Below, piece after piece: positions 19,304 through 28,249 of a stretch of 64,000 bases of DNA. A model generated the notes under the pieces. It made no database searches. It saw nothing but the letters and a program-made list of their open reading frames with translations, and was not told where the DNA came from. This DNA is from Firmicutes bacterium HGW-Firmicutes-14. GTDB taxonomy: Bacteria > Bacillota > Thermincolia > Thermincolales > UBA2595. Location of the stretch: positions 29,461-93,460 of the forward strand of contig PHAB01000014.1 of NCBI GenBank assembly GCA_002840275.1. Direction: 5' to 3'. Each line of letters opens with the position of its first letter. Position 1 is the first letter of the stretch. A program made the position numbers and the translations under genes.

Positions 19304-20509
19304 TTATGGGGCTTTCTTTTCCTGCAGACCCTTAAGTGATATACCGGAATCTGCCGAAGGAAGGTTCTGGACCGGTTCACCAAGAAGGAACTCACCCGCT
19401 GTTATCGAATGCTTGAGGGTGTCAGCAATTTCCCTGGCTTTGATATAGCTGGATATAGGGGCGGTTGGCACTGCCTTTCCATTGACTTCTATAACACCGG
19501 ATTTTAGCTGGGCATAAGTCACTGAGCCAAGAGTTTTTCCTGTTGCGTTCGGATAATCATAACTGTAATCCACAACAGGGGCAACAATATCTTCATCCTT
19601 AACCGCCGTAAATTTCAGCATTTCCTCATCCAGGATAGGTATGGGTATACCGATACCCACGGTCAGTGTTACACCATAGCCAAGAAAACTTGTGCCTCTC
19701 AGCCATTGGGGCTTCATCTGTTTAAGATCTCCCACCACAGCTATGGTACCGGCGCCGCCTGTAGGCACTCCATTCTCGCCGCGGGCCGCACAGGGGTTGT
19801 GCTGAGTCCCGTTCCAGGCAACATAGCCGGTTCCACCCCCGAGAAAAATCCTGGTTCCTATCCCGATTGTCCGGTATAAGGGGTCATTCAGCAGGGGACT
19901 GAGCTGACCGGCGCTGCAATAATGGGCATTTCCCACACCCGGTTTCAATGCCCCCATGTATGTATAAATCATCTTATCGGAAACATTTACCGCAACATTA
20001 TAGTTCTGGTAAGCGTTTCTGGGATTAAATAGAAAGGCTTCATTAACATCTTCAAGGGTTATATATGTTTCTATTTTCCTGCGCGGGTAGCAATCAGTGC
20101 CATACCCGGAGGCCTCAAATTTGACGGTCTTCCCGGCCACCAGGTCTTCTATCACATGACCGCCGCCATACCTGAATTCCCCGGGATGATTTGAATTAAG
20201 AGGGTCATGTTCCGGTAGTTCATTACAGCCCAGATAGGCATCTACAGCTGCAATTCCTGTATAAGCAGGTACCCCGTTCATCCAGACCTTGTGCATTTTT
20301 ATCCTGGGTTTGGGGTGCCCGAAATTGAAAAACGCGCCTGATGAACACATCGGTCCAAATGTACCTGTTGTAACAATATCAACTTCCCTGGCGACATTTT
20401 CAATGCCTTTTTCCTCCACCATCCCGATAACCTCTTCTGCAGTAACCACAACCACTTTTCCGGTCTTGATTTTTTCATTGATTTCCGAGTACGTTCTTTT
20501 AAATCCCAT
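19304..20509 (-). CDS. DUF39 (COG1900) homocysteine biosynthesis protein
   Basis: A 401-residue protein of the DUF39 family, which converts aspartate semialdehyde plus sulfide equivalents toward homocysteine in anaerobes. The conserved Cys-containing motif TTGTFGPMCSSGAFFNFGHP is near residue 50, with a second conserved Cys in YGTDCYPRRK and the Gly-rich FLGGGTGYVAWNGTQHNPC. It lacks the C-terminal CBS pair of some archaeal homologues; the ferredoxin is a separate gene instead. AGGAGG precedes ATG 20509. The SAM riboswitch and terminator upstream indicate that methionine/SAM sufficiency shuts the operon off, which strongly supports the pathway assignment. Confidence 0.9.
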   Translation of the reverse strand: MGFKRTYSEINEKIKTGKVVVVTAEEVIGMVEEKGIENVAREVDIVTTGTFGPMCSSGAFFNFGHPKPRIKMHKVWMNGVPAYTGIAAVDAYLGCNELPEHDPLNSNHPGEFRYGGGHVIEDLVAGKTVKFEASGYGTDCYPRRKIETYITLEDVNEAFLFNPRNAYQNYNVAVNVSDKMIYTYMGALKPGVGNAHYCSAGQLSPLLNDPLYRTIGIGTRIFLGGGTGYVAWNGTQHNPCAARGENGVPTGGAGTIAVVGDLKQMKPQWLRGTSFLGYGVTLTVGIGIPIPILDEEMLKFTAVKDEDIVAPVVDYSYDYPNATGKTLGSVTYAQLKSGVIEVNGKAVPTAPISSYIKAREIADTLKHSITAGEFLLGEPVQNLPSADSGISLKGLQEKKAP

Positions 20510-20572
20510 CTGTTCATCCTCCTAACTTTGCAGTCTGTCTCCCGCAGCCGGCCCAAAAAGCTTCTGCCGAAA

Positions 20573-20603
20573 TATAGAAAAAACCCCTTCCGGCAAAGAG
20601 GTT
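20573..20603 (-). terminator. Riboswitch-controlled terminator
   Basis: AACCTCTT pairs with AAGGGGTT around TGCCGG, followed by TTTTTT on the minus strand. It lies between the SAM aptamer and the DUF39 start codon, which is where the SAM-I expression platform should be. Confidence 0.8.
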
Positions 20604-20625
20604 AAACACAATAAACCAGTGTTCC

Positions 20626-20738
20626 CTCTTATCTGCCAGAAGATAAACTTCTGCAGGAATTGGCACCTTTCTCACATTTGAATGTGAAATGGTTGCCGGG
20701 TTTCATAGGGCCAGTCCCTCCACCTCTCTGGATAAGAG
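20626..20738 (-). promoter_or_regulatory. SAM-I (S-box) riboswitch
   Basis: Minus-strand leader begins CTCTTATCCAGAGAGGTGGA and continues with GGGACTGGCCCTATGAAACC, CGGCAACC, and later GGTGCCAATTCCTGC, closing with GATAAGAG. P1 (CTCTTATC/GATAAGAG) is perfect and the P3/P4 core matches the S-box consensus. With the terminator at 20573-20603 it should switch off the DUF39-NIL-UPF0280 operon when SAM is bound. Confidence 0.95.
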
Positions 20739-20774
20739 TCACTCAGTATTAACTTTTCCTGAATAACTGAGTTA

Positions 20775-20803
20775 ATGGTATCAACTTTTTATATAATTGT
20801 CAA
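20775..20803 (-). promoter_or_regulatory. Sigma-A-type promoter for the SAM-riboswitch operon
   Basis: On the minus strand TTGACA (20798-20803), 17 bases, then TACCAT (20775-20780). The expected start lies about 30 bases before the aptamer. Confidence 0.75.
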
Positions 20804-20882
20804 TGGATTTTTAGTTTATATTTATTAATCCCTTTTGCTGCAATACGGGTTATAATATATATAACACGATGAGGAGGTCCCA

Positions 20883-21308
20883 ATGTTCAGTTTTACCGCC
20901 CAGCATATTCTCGTTATGCGTCTGATAATACAATTTGAAATTACGTCTCCAGCCCTGATGCATAATTTTTTGTTCCTGTCCTCAGCCGATTCCCTGGACC
21001 CCCATGAAATCGGGTTCTATGATTTTATCAGGACCAGGAACGGGGCCTTCAGTCCTACCCTTCAGTCCATCCTGGAAGAATTGGCAGTAGGACGACTGCT
21101 GACCAGGGAGCCTTTTGCCCTTAGCGCCAAGGGGATGGACACTTACTGTGCCCTGGCCAGCGCTCTCAAACCTTTTGAGGATTATATGCAACGGTGTTTC
21201 ACTATATACATGAGGTATAAAGATGACCTGGCATCGGTCAATTCCGCCATTAAAGACCATATCAGGTTCCGCAAGGCGAAGCAGGGCAAAAAACTTTTTA
21301 GCCTTTGA
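20883..21308 (+). CDS. Hypothetical protein, 141 aa
   Basis: A plus-strand gene divergent from the homocysteine operon, starting at ATG 20883 behind a strong AGGAGG. TATAAT at about 20851 could be its -10, though no good -35 is placed. The product is helical and basic toward its end (FRKAKQGKKLF). The region FYDFIRTRNGAFSPTLQSIL to LAVGRLLTREPFALSAKGMD could be a winged helix, as in PadR- or YwgA-like proteins, but I cannot assign a family. Its 3' end overlaps by 11 bases the end of the convergent metallophosphoesterase gene. Confidence 0.65.
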   Translation: MFSFTAQHILVMRLIIQFEITSPALMHNFLFLSSADSLDPHEIGFYDFIRTRNGAFSPTLQSILEELAVGRLLTREPFALSAKGMDTYCALASALKPFEDYMQRCFTIYMRYKDDLASVNSAIKDHIRFRKAKQGKKLFSL

Positions 21309-22476
21309 AGTGAATTACAATTTCCACCACTTCCGGCTTGTTGCCCACCCGGATCGGCGGCCCCCATGTCCCAACTCCGGACGAAACAACCACATTCAGT
21401 GTCCCCCGGGTAATCAATCCCCAGTCATTCTCATAGATTCTGCCTGTTATCAGGTGATTGGGAAACAGCTGCCCCCGGTGGGTGTGGCCTGACAGCTGGA
21501 GGTCTATCCCCAGCTGGGCGGGTTCGTCCAGGTTAACAGGCTGGTGATCAAGCAGTATGACAGGCAGGTTCCGGTCAATTCCCTCCATCAGTTCTGACAA
21601 GGCCCGGCGCTTCCTGCCGGTAAACCGTTCCCCGGCCCGGTCATCCCGTCCGATTACATAAAAACTATCGGCTACTTTTACCCTTCGGTCTCTGAGTACC
21701 TTGACCCCGGCTTCTTCCAGGTAGTGAATGGCTTCATCTATATGTCCCCCGATATATTCATGATTTCCGGGTACAGAGTAGATTCCATAAGGCGGATTCA
21801 GCTTCCGGAATGTATCAATCATTCTTTGTTCCACAAAGGGTCCTATGTTTTCGTCTATAACATCTCCCGGCATCAGCACTATATCAGGCTGCAGGCTATT
21901 TATAATCTCAACCATATGGTTCAGCCTGCCGTTATGGATAATTTCCCCCAGGTGACTGTCAGAAATCATCACTATATGGAGCTGTTTTAGAACGCCAGCC
22001 TGTTTGGGCACAGATATTTCATACCGGGTAACCACAGGGTTCCTGGCATTCCATGTCCCGTAAAGAATGATACCGGCAACGGTTATCAGCACCGCCAATC
22101 CGGCCGCTGCAGCAAGCTTCGGGTTATTGTAAAAACCCCCGGGCACAGACCCGGTCACTTTTCCAATTACATATATGCATATGCGGACTGAATCCAAAGC
22201 GAAAATGATTAAAAGAAAATAAAACATTGCCGCCAGCCAGTATGCACCAACCAAGGTCATCCAGTAGGCCACACCGGCCGGAAGAAACCTTTCAGCCAGC
22301 CTGCCGGCAAGATATGATAAAGCCAGCGCCCAAAAGGCCGCCCAGTAAACTTTTTTGCCCATCCAGGGAACAAGGCCGCCAAGGCTCTGCCAGCCCCGCA
22401 GCCCGATATAATAATTAATACCGGCATAGATGAAAAAGAAAACGGCTGCAATCAGTACAACGGCAAATCTGTTCAT
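21298..22476 (-). CDS. Membrane-anchored metallophosphoesterase
   Basis: A 392-residue protein. The first ~150 residues contain four or five membrane helices. The rest is a calcineurin-like phosphoesterase with all metal-site motifs: DSH in MISDSHLGE (about residue 173), GDVID, GNHEY and the final GHTHRGQ. This architecture matches the YkoQ/YkuE-type family, whose cell-envelope substrates are mostly unknown. The catalytic domain follows the helices, but its side of the membrane cannot be decided by eye. ATG 22476 follows GAGGGTG. It is convergent with the hypothetical gene at 20883. Confidence 0.9.
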   Translation of the reverse strand: MNRFAVVLIAAVFFFIYAGINYYIGLRGWQSLGGLVPWMGKKVYWAAFWALALSYLAGRLAERFLPAGVAYWMTLVGAYWLAAMFYFLLIIFALDSVRICIYVIGKVTGSVPGGFYNNPKLAAAAGLAVLITVAGIILYGTWNARNPVVTRYEISVPKQAGVLKQLHIVMISDSHLGEIIHNGRLNHMVEIINSLQPDIVLMPGDVIDENIGPFVEQRMIDTFRKLNPPYGIYSVPGNHEYIGGHIDEAIHYLEEAGVKVLRDRRVKVADSFYVIGRDDRAGERFTGRKRRALSELMEGIDRNLPVILLDHQPVNLDEPAQLGIDLQLSGHTHRGQLFPNHLITGRIYENDWGLITRGTLNVVVSSGVGTWGPPIRVGNKPEVVEIVIHFKG

Positions 22477-22514
22477 AGCAACACCCTCATGATTTGAATT
22501 ATGCTAAAATACGG

Positions 22515-22964
22515 TCAGAAACCTTTTTCCTCCATCAGGTTATTGAGTTTCCTCAATCCGGATACCAGGTTCTTAATTTCATCTGCCTCACAATGTTCAA
22601 GCAGCCCTGCCAGGTAGTTGGTTCTGATGACATTGAGAGAATCCTGAAGTTCCGTGACCTTCGGTGTCAGGGATATCCTGACTGACCTCCGGTCATTGGT
22701 ATCCCTGGTCCTGGTCACGGCATCCCGAGCCTCAAGACGGTCAATAATTCCACACACCGTACTTTTTGCCAGGCCCATTTTTTCACTGAGTTCCTTCAGG
22801 GTTATTCCGGGATAGTTATATACTTCATGCATTACCATCAACTGAGGTACGGTAAAACCGCATTTACTGACCTGTTCCAGGACATAATTCCGGTAGTTTT
22901 TCCCTATACATCTGAAAAGGTTTTTGATTTCTCCGGCATAACTGTTTAATTGTTTTTTTTCCAT
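22515..22964 (-). CDS. MarR family transcriptional regulator
   Basis: About 149 residues with a MarR winged helix-turn-helix: GITLKELSEKMGLAKSTVCG recognition region, then IDRLEARDAVTRTRDTNDRRSVRISLTP wing. It is the last gene of an operon with an EmrB/QacA-type exporter and an EmrA-type adaptor, so it most likely represses them and responds to a drug-like ligand. ATG 22964 is chosen over the TTG two codons earlier because AGGTGG is 7 bases before it. It begins 11 bases after the exporter's stop. Confidence 0.9.
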   Translation of the reverse strand: MEKKQLNSYAGEIKNLFRCIGKNYRNYVLEQVSKCGFTVPQLMVMHEVYNYPGITLKELSEKMGLAKSTVCGIIDRLEARDAVTRTRDTNDRRSVRISLTPKVTELQDSLNVIRTNYLAGLLEHCEADEIKNLVSGLRKLNNLMEEKGF

Positions 22965-22975
22965 GACCAAACCAC

Positions 22976-24535
22976 CTATTCAACAGCCCCGCCGCCTTCA
23001 GGCAGGGGTTTTTTTTGCCGGGTATCCCGGATGAGAAAAGCCAGGGGTACTGTTACAAGGGCAATAAGGGTTGTGACAAACAGGGTATCATTTATGCCTT
23101 GAAGAAAAGCGTATTTCTGTACCAGCCCGTAAACAGCCGCCATGGATGCGCCCCGGTTTTCACCAGGGGACAGGCCATACTGAGTAAACAAGCCATTCAT
23201 CAGCGTAAACAGCTGGGCGCTGCCCGGGTTAAACCAGTTCACCTGCTCCGATATCCTGGTATATGAAACAGACTGCACCTTCTGCAGTATTGTAGTTAAC
23301 ATGGTCAAGCCTACAGAACCGGCAACCTGTCTTAAAACATTTGACAAAGCTGACGCCCTGGCCACTAAGGCTATTGGCACGGCGTTCATACCCGCCGTAG
23401 TTATCGGCATCATCGACAGTCCCAGCCCTACCCCGCGAAAGGCAATCAGAATCATGACTACAGCAGAACTGGTTTCTATGGTTATTTTTGATAGTTCATA
23501 GGTTGCCAGGGCAAGAATGATAAGACCGGGGATTACTACTATTTTGGCCCCGTACTTGTCAAAAAGCCTTCCGCTGATTGGCATCATAATTCCTGTAGCC
23601 AATGCTCCGGGAAACATTATTATACCTGTCTGCATAGCAGAATAACCCTGGAGGTTTTGCAGGAACAGGGGGAGCAGAAAAACACCTCCGAACATGGCTA
23701 TATTTGTCGCACTGGAAATAAAAATACTCAGGGTAAAGGGCCATATTTTGAACAACCGTAAATCAAGAAGCGGGTCTTTATGCATAAGTTCGTTTATCAC
23801 GAACAAAACCAGACTGAACCCCCCCAGCATCAGGAGAAAAACATTGGTAAAATCAGACCAGTCAATGGAAGAACCTTCACCCAATACATAGAGAATGCTT
23901 CCCAGTCCTACAGATGAGAAGACAAATCCCAGGTAATCAAATCCCCTTGAAGGCTTTTTGGGAGACTCCTCCAGGAGAAGTCCGGCCAGGATAACACCTA
24001 CCACTCCGACCGGTATGTTAACGGTAAAGATCAGGCGCCAGTTGAGGTGTTCCACGATATAACCGCTAAGAGTAGGACCGATGGCCGGGGCGGCCATGGC
24101 AGCAATTCCCCATATTCCCAGCGCCATCCCCCTTTTTTCCACTGGGATGACCTGATAAATAATAGCCATACTGATGGGCATTATCATCCCGCCTCCCACG
24201 GCCTGGATAATCCGGGCGGCTATCATGGAGTTGTTGCTCCAGGCAAAGCCGCATAATGCAGATCCCGCGGTAAACAGGGCAAGGGCCCAAATATAAATCT
24301 TCTTGGTGCCAAAGGTGTCTCCCAGGTACCCGGTTACGGGAATTACTGCCCCCATTGTCAGCATATATGCCGTGAGTACCCATTTTATCCGGTCTGTGGA
24401 AACACCGAAGACTGTCATCATTTTTGGAATGGCTATATTAACTATACTGGTGTCAAGGATAGCCATAAACGTTCCGAAAACCACTACCAGTAACGCCAGC
24501 CATTTATACCAGCCGTTTTTATTCTGAGAATTCAT
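22976..24535 (-). CDS. DHA2-family multidrug MFS exporter, EmrB-like
   Basis: A 519-residue, 14-helix drug:proton antiporter. Motif A-like GYLGDTFGTKKIYI lies in loop 2-3, followed by the DHA2 motifs LDTSIVNIAIPKM in helix 1 and GGGMIMPISMAIIYQVIP in helix 4. The long loop near residues 410-460 between the last helices fits the DHA2 family. With the EmrA-like protein it would pump hydrophobic compounds out; in a monoderm the adaptor probably aids release at the outer face. GGGAGAAG precedes ATG 24535. Confidence 0.93.
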   Translation of the reverse strand: MNSQNKNGWYKWLALLVVVFGTFMAILDTSIVNIAIPKMMTVFGVSTDRIKWVLTAYMLTMGAVIPVTGYLGDTFGTKKIYIWALALFTAGSALCGFAWSNNSMIAARIIQAVGGGMIMPISMAIIYQVIPVEKRGMALGIWGIAAMAAPAIGPTLSGYIVEHLNWRLIFTVNIPVGVVGVILAGLLLEESPKKPSRGFDYLGFVFSSVGLGSILYVLGEGSSIDWSDFTNVFLLMLGGFSLVLFVINELMHKDPLLDLRLFKIWPFTLSIFISSATNIAMFGGVFLLPLFLQNLQGYSAMQTGIIMFPGALATGIMMPISGRLFDKYGAKIVVIPGLIILALATYELSKITIETSSAVVMILIAFRGVGLGLSMMPITTAGMNAVPIALVARASALSNVLRQVAGSVGLTMLTTILQKVQSVSYTRISEQVNWFNPGSAQLFTLMNGLFTQYGLSPGENRGASMAAVYGLVQKYAFLQGINDTLFVTTLIALVTVPLAFLIRDTRQKKPLPEGGGAVE

Positions 24536-24547
24536 AACTTCTCCCTA

Positions 24548-25198
24548 TTACCTTATATGGATTTTGACTACCGCATTTGTCCCGGGAAGCAGTTTCAAAT
24601 CCGTGCTGCCAAGTTCAATTTTAACCGGTACCTTTTGCACAACTTTGGTAAAATTGCCGCCGGTAGATACGGGAAGAATGGAAAAAGCCGAACCCGCCGC
24701 CTGGCCGATTGAACTTACAGCACCCGAAAACTCCCTGTCCCCATATTGGTCAATAGTCACATCAACCTTTTGGCCCACTTTGACCCTTTCAAGTTTTGTC
24801 TCTTCTATATTCGCACTGATATATAGTTTATCGGGGTCTGCAATCATTGCCAGAATCTGTCCGGGAACAATCACCTCACCTACTGCCCCCTGTTTTTTCA
24901 GGATTACCCCTTTAATAGGGGACCTAATAATTGCCATTTCCAGGCTTGAATCAGGAAGGCTGAGCATCTCCTGCCGGCCGATGATCTGTCCTTTTTTAAC
25001 ATTCTGTCCCTCTTCAATATTTAACTCCACCAGCTTTCCGGCAATCTGCGGGCTGACCCGGACTATATCACCGGTAACCCGGGCATCCTCAGTAGAAACA
25101 TAGTACCTGTTCTGATACCAGTAATAAAACCCTACACCCGCCATTGTCAGGACCATTAAAATCAATACGGCTATAATTATTTTCCTGCTGCCACCCAT
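24548..25198 (-). CDS. EmrA/HlyD-type efflux adaptor, short form
   Basis: A 216-residue protein with an N-terminal membrane anchor (about 6-28). It then has the two halves of a biotinyl-lipoyl-like domain (GKLVELNIEEGQNVKKGQII and IKGVILKKQGAVGEVIVPGQ) joined directly, and a beta-barrel segment (VGQKVDVTIDQYGDREFSG). The long coiled-coil hairpin found in Gram-negative EmrA is absent, as expected without an outer membrane. First gene of the emrA-emrB-marR operon, with the promoter at 25271-25298 upstream and AGAGAGG before ATG 25198. Confidence 0.88.
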   Translation of the reverse strand: MGGSRKIIIAVLILMVLTMAGVGFYYWYQNRYYVSTEDARVTGDIVRVSPQIAGKLVELNIEEGQNVKKGQIIGRQEMLSLPDSSLEMAIIRSPIKGVILKKQGAVGEVIVPGQILAMIADPDKLYISANIEETKLERVKVGQKVDVTIDQYGDREFSGAVSSIGQAAGSAFSILPVSTGGNFTKVVQKVPVKIELGSTDLKLLPGTNAVVKIHIR

Positions 25199-25244
25199 TA
25201 TTAAATACCTCTCTCCTCACGGTTTGTTATCTACAATTATTATG

Positions 25245-25298
25245 CATTTCGTTCCCATGCGAATGAATATATTTTATCATAATATAGAGTGATTTCAA
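25245..25298 (-). promoter_or_regulatory. Promoter and possible MarR operator for the efflux operon
   Basis: On the minus strand TTGAAA (25293-25298), 16 bases, then TAAAAT (25271-25276). An imperfect inverted repeat, ATTCATTCG/CGAAATG at 25245-25268, lies just downstream and would overlap the transcription start. This is a typical place for autorepression by the MarR protein at 22515-22964. Binding is an inference. The remaining bases up to 25523 are AT-rich with no other feature seen. Confidence 0.5.
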
Positions 25299-25523
25299 AG
25301 GCTGTCTGAAAAAAAAGGGAAAGATAAATATATCCTCCATAATTCCTTCTTTCCTATTATACTAAGAATCATTTCTTAGACTGATTTGATAATTCCCCAT
25401 ACAATACAAAATGCACACTGGAATTATTTGAATATTAAAACATTGTTGTGACAGAAGGAACTAGCACATTTCTGCAGAATAGTTATGTGAATACTAAACT
25501 TTAACGTTTGAGGAGGTACAAAA

Positions 25524-26567
25524 ATGCTAAGGAAAAAATCATGGTTATCAGTGGTGGCACTTCTCATTGCCCTAAGCCTGGTATTTACCCTTGCAGGGTG
25601 TGGCGGAGGCAGTGATACTGCCAAGGAACCGGCTGAAGACCAGGCGCCGGCTGCAGATCAACAGGTACAAGTTAATGAATCAGCATTAGTTATTGAAGCT
25701 TCTGCGAGTTACCTCGGCTCTGGCAAAGGCCCGACCATTTCCGCCCAGGAAGTCTATGAAAATGCAGTTGTAGGCAAAGACGACAGCTACCAGATAGTAA
25801 GTATCCGTAAACCTGAGGATTATGCAAAAGGCCATGTGGCAGGCGCCATCAACATCCCTTATGGCGAAATTTACAAAGCAGAAAACCTGGCCAAACTTGA
25901 CAAGAGCAAAAAGATTGTCGTAATCTGCTATACCGGACATACCGCAAGCCAGGTAACCAGATTGCTTAACCAACTCGGTTATGATGCCTATGCCATGAAG
26001 TTCGGTATGATGGGCTGGACATCTGACGAGAATGTACTGAACACGAAGCCGTTTACCAAAGCCCCTGATTATGAGTTGGAGACAACTGTAAATGAAGCCC
26101 AGGCTGTCTTTGACCTGCCTGAAATAAGCACAGGCAAAGAAGCGGCAGAGGACATTATCCTTGCCCAGACTGAAGCATACCTCACCTCCGGCAATGGCCC
26201 AACTATTCCTGCCCAGGAAGTATATGAAAAAGCAGTTGTGGCAAAAGATCCGAGCTATCAAATTCTCAGCATCCGCAAGCCTGAAGACTATGCCAAAGGC
26301 CATGTCCCGGGCGCAATCAATATTCCTTACAGTGATACTGCCAATGAAGAAAACCTGAAGAAACTTGATCCCTCGAAGAAGATTGTTGTAGTATGCTATA
26401 CCGGTCATACAGCAAGCCAGACTACAATATTCCTAAACCAGCTGGGCTATGATGCATATGCCATGAAGTTTGGTATGATGGGCTGGACATCTGATGAAAA
26501 TGCACTGGCCACGACGCCGTTTGCCAAGGCCGCCGATTATCCGACAGTTGCAGGGGAAAATCCCTAA
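25524..26567 (+). CDS. Tandem-rhodanese lipoprotein
   Basis: A 347-residue lipoprotein: signal with lipobox TLAGC (Cys about residue 26), a short Pro/Ala/Glu linker, then two rhodanese domains (about 45-175 and 200-335). Both keep the active-site loop CYTGHTAS with the sulfur-accepting Cys, and both contain YAMKFGMMGWTSDEN, so the second half is a recent duplication. Rhodaneses move sulfane sulfur; being lipid-anchored these act outside the membrane, possibly in polysulfide or thiosulfate metabolism. GAGGAGG precedes ATG 25524. Single-gene plus-strand unit ending at a terminator. Confidence 0.93.
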   Translation: MLRKKSWLSVVALLIALSLVFTLAGCGGGSDTAKEPAEDQAPAADQQVQVNESALVIEASASYLGSGKGPTISAQEVYENAVVGKDDSYQIVSIRKPEDYAKGHVAGAINIPYGEIYKAENLAKLDKSKKIVVICYTGHTASQVTRLLNQLGYDAYAMKFGMMGWTSDENVLNTKPFTKAPDYELETTVNEAQAVFDLPEISTGKEAAEDIILAQTEAYLTSGNGPTIPAQEVYEKAVVAKDPSYQILSIRKPEDYAKGHVPGAINIPYSDTANEENLKKLDPSKKIVVVCYTGHTASQTTIFLNQLGYDAYAMKFGMMGWTSDENALATTPFAKAADYPTVAGENP

Positions 26568-26584
26568 ACCGGGCGCACTACGAA

Positions 26585-26622
26585 AAAAGGGAAGTGTCAT
26601 CAGGCACTTCCCTTTTTATTTT
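26585..26622. terminator. Convergent intrinsic terminator
   Basis: AAAAGGGAAGTG pairs with CACTTCCCTTTT around an 8-base loop, with A-run before and T-run after, so it works in both directions. It lies between the convergent rhodanese and Nudix genes. Confidence 0.9.
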
Positions 26623-26627
26623 ACTTA

Positions 26628-27038
26628 TTAAATTAATTCCCGGTGTTCCCCGGCTTCTCCCCGAAGTTTTTCAACCACCGGAATATCTGCAGGAGCAAAT
26701 TCATAACCGGCCATTTCAGCGGGAGTAACCCAGCGATAATCGTGGCAATCACGGGTTTCAGGCTCCCCTTGGGTAAGATCACACTTATAACAAAGTAAAA
26801 TGATGTGTCTGGCATCGTAGTTATGTGATACCACCTGGCAGATATCAGTTACCTCAACTGTCACCCCAAGTTCTTCCTTTATTTCCCTTCTCAGGCAGTC
26901 TTCGGGGTGTTCCCCTTGTTCTACCTTCCCCCCGGGGAATTCCCACTTCATTTCCTGGTGGGAACCTTTTTTTCTCTGGGCAATCAGGAACCGATCCCCT
27001 TTTCTGATCACAGCAGCAGTCACAACTATAGTTTCCAT
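26628..27038 (-). CDS. Nudix hydrolase, MutT-like 8-oxo-dGTP diphosphatase
   Basis: About 136 residues with a complete Nudix box: GGKVEQGEHPEDCLRREIKEEL follows the G-x5-E-x7-RE-x2-EE pattern with the metal-binding Glu residues present. MutT-type start (TIVVTAAVIRKGDRFLIAQR) and KWEFPGGK are typical of enzymes cleaning oxidised dGTP from the nucleotide pool. ATG 27038 is chosen over an upstream TTG because AAGGGG lies 7 bases before it. The gene follows the HD-GYP gene by 31 bases and may share its transcript. Confidence 0.9.
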   Translation of the reverse strand: METIVVTAAVIRKGDRFLIAQRKKGSHQEMKWEFPGGKVEQGEHPEDCLRREIKEELGVTVEVTDICQVVSHNYDARHIILLCYKCDLTQGEPETRDCHDYRWVTPAEMAGYEFAPADIPVVEKLRGEAGEHRELI

Positions 27039-27069
27039 CTGCAAACCCCTTCCGTCCGGGCAGCATCAA

Positions 27070-28197
27070 TTAACCGGCCTTCTCCTGCCTATTATATACT
27101 TCCCTGAGGACGGCTGCAACTCTGTCGTCATCTTCCACCGGTTTCACGATATGGAGGTCCGGTTTGTTTATCAGTTCCACTTCCCATGCTGATTCGTAAT
27201 CCAAGGCCCGCCCGGTCCGGTCTGTCAAAACACGGACCATGGGATTCTCCGGGTCCTGGCGGAAGTTGGCCACCACCAGGCCTACCTCCCCGGAATTCAG
27301 CTGGACCAATGACCCGGTGGGATGGATAGCAATATTCTTTAAGAGCAGTTCCGCCATGTTGAGATCGATTTTCTGCCCGGCTTCCTCCCTGATTATTTTT
27401 ATTGCTTCACTATAAGCATATGACTTGCGGTGTTTCCGCTCACTGGTCAGGGCATCAAATAAATCAGCCACGGCAACTATTCTGGCAAATTCACAAATCT
27501 CGTCCCTCTTCAGCAAACGGGGATAACCCGATCCGTCGATTTTTTCATGGTGCTGAAAGGAGACATGGGCTGAGAGGAGGTTTACATCCTTTTGTTCCCT
27601 TAGCAGATTAAAACCTGTTATACTGTGCTGCTTAACCTGTTCAAACTCTGAGGCAGAAAGCTTACCGGGTCTTTCCAGTACTTCCCTGTTCACAAACACC
27701 ATGCCTATATCGTGCAGGACAGCCCCTATTCCCAGGTCCCGCAGCTGTATCTCGTTATACTCAAGTAGCATTCCTATCCTGATGGCCAGGATACAGACAT
27801 TCACACAATGGCCGTGGAGGTAATTGTCATATGAACGGATATCAGGTAATTCAAACAACAAATTCCTGTTTTGAATAATTTCATCAACAAACGTGTTAAC
27901 CATAGATTTAATTGCCTTGGTATCTAACTTCTTAATCTTCCTGGTCTCATCAAAAATATTCCTGAGGGCAATAGTGCTGTCAATCCTGGATCTGTCGGAT
28001 ACTATGTCATTAAAAGCCAAACCTTCACAATAGTTTTCCTGCACCAGGACAGCAGTATAGCCCAGAGCCTGAAGCCTCCTTATAAATGTCTCATTCAGTT
28101 CTGACCCGGTGGACAGGAGGACATGCCCATTAGGTGAAAATATTGTTTTACCAAGAATCATTCCGGGTTGTAGTTTGTTAATTAATACCTTTCGCAA
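27070..28197 (-). CDS. HD-GYP domain c-di-GMP phosphodiesterase
   Basis: About 375 residues. The N-terminal ~110 form a small domain (LINKLQPGMILGKTIFSPNG). The HD-GYP domain follows, with HGHCVNVCILAIRIG, the HD pair in AVLHDIGMVFVNRE, HHEKIDGSGYP carrying the GYP motif, and VADLFDALTSER. HD-GYP enzymes hydrolyse c-di-GMP to pGpG or GMP. The leader carries a c-di-GMP-I riboswitch and terminator, so the enzyme appears to be controlled by its own substrate. I favour TTG 28197 over GTG 28206 because the GGGGG site is too close to the GTG. No membrane segment is visible. Confidence 0.92.
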   Translation of the reverse strand: MRKVLINKLQPGMILGKTIFSPNGHVLLSTGSELNETFIRRLQALGYTAVLVQENYCEGLAFNDIVSDRSRIDSTIALRNIFDETRKIKKLDTKAIKSMVNTFVDEIIQNRNLLFELPDIRSYDNYLHGHCVNVCILAIRIGMLLEYNEIQLRDLGIGAVLHDIGMVFVNREVLERPGKLSASEFEQVKQHSITGFNLLREQKDVNLLSAHVSFQHHEKIDGSGYPRLLKRDEICEFARIVAVADLFDALTSERKHRKSYAYSEAIKIIREEAGQKIDLNMAELLLKNIAIHPTGSLVQLNSGEVGLVVANFRQDPENPMVRVLTDRTGRALDYESAWEVELINKPDLHIVKPVEDDDRVAAVLREVYNRQEKAG

Positions 28198-28210
28198 ATT
28201 GCTCACCCCC

Positions 28211-28244
28211 TATAATAAAAACCCGCCTGCCATAAGCAGACGGG
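28211..28244 (-). terminator. Riboswitch expression-platform terminator
   Basis: CCCGTCTGC pairs with GCAGGCGGG around TTATG, followed by TTTTTATTATA on the minus strand. It ends just before the ribosome binding site of the HD-GYP gene. Confidence 0.88.
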
Positions 28245-28249
28245 ACCAA

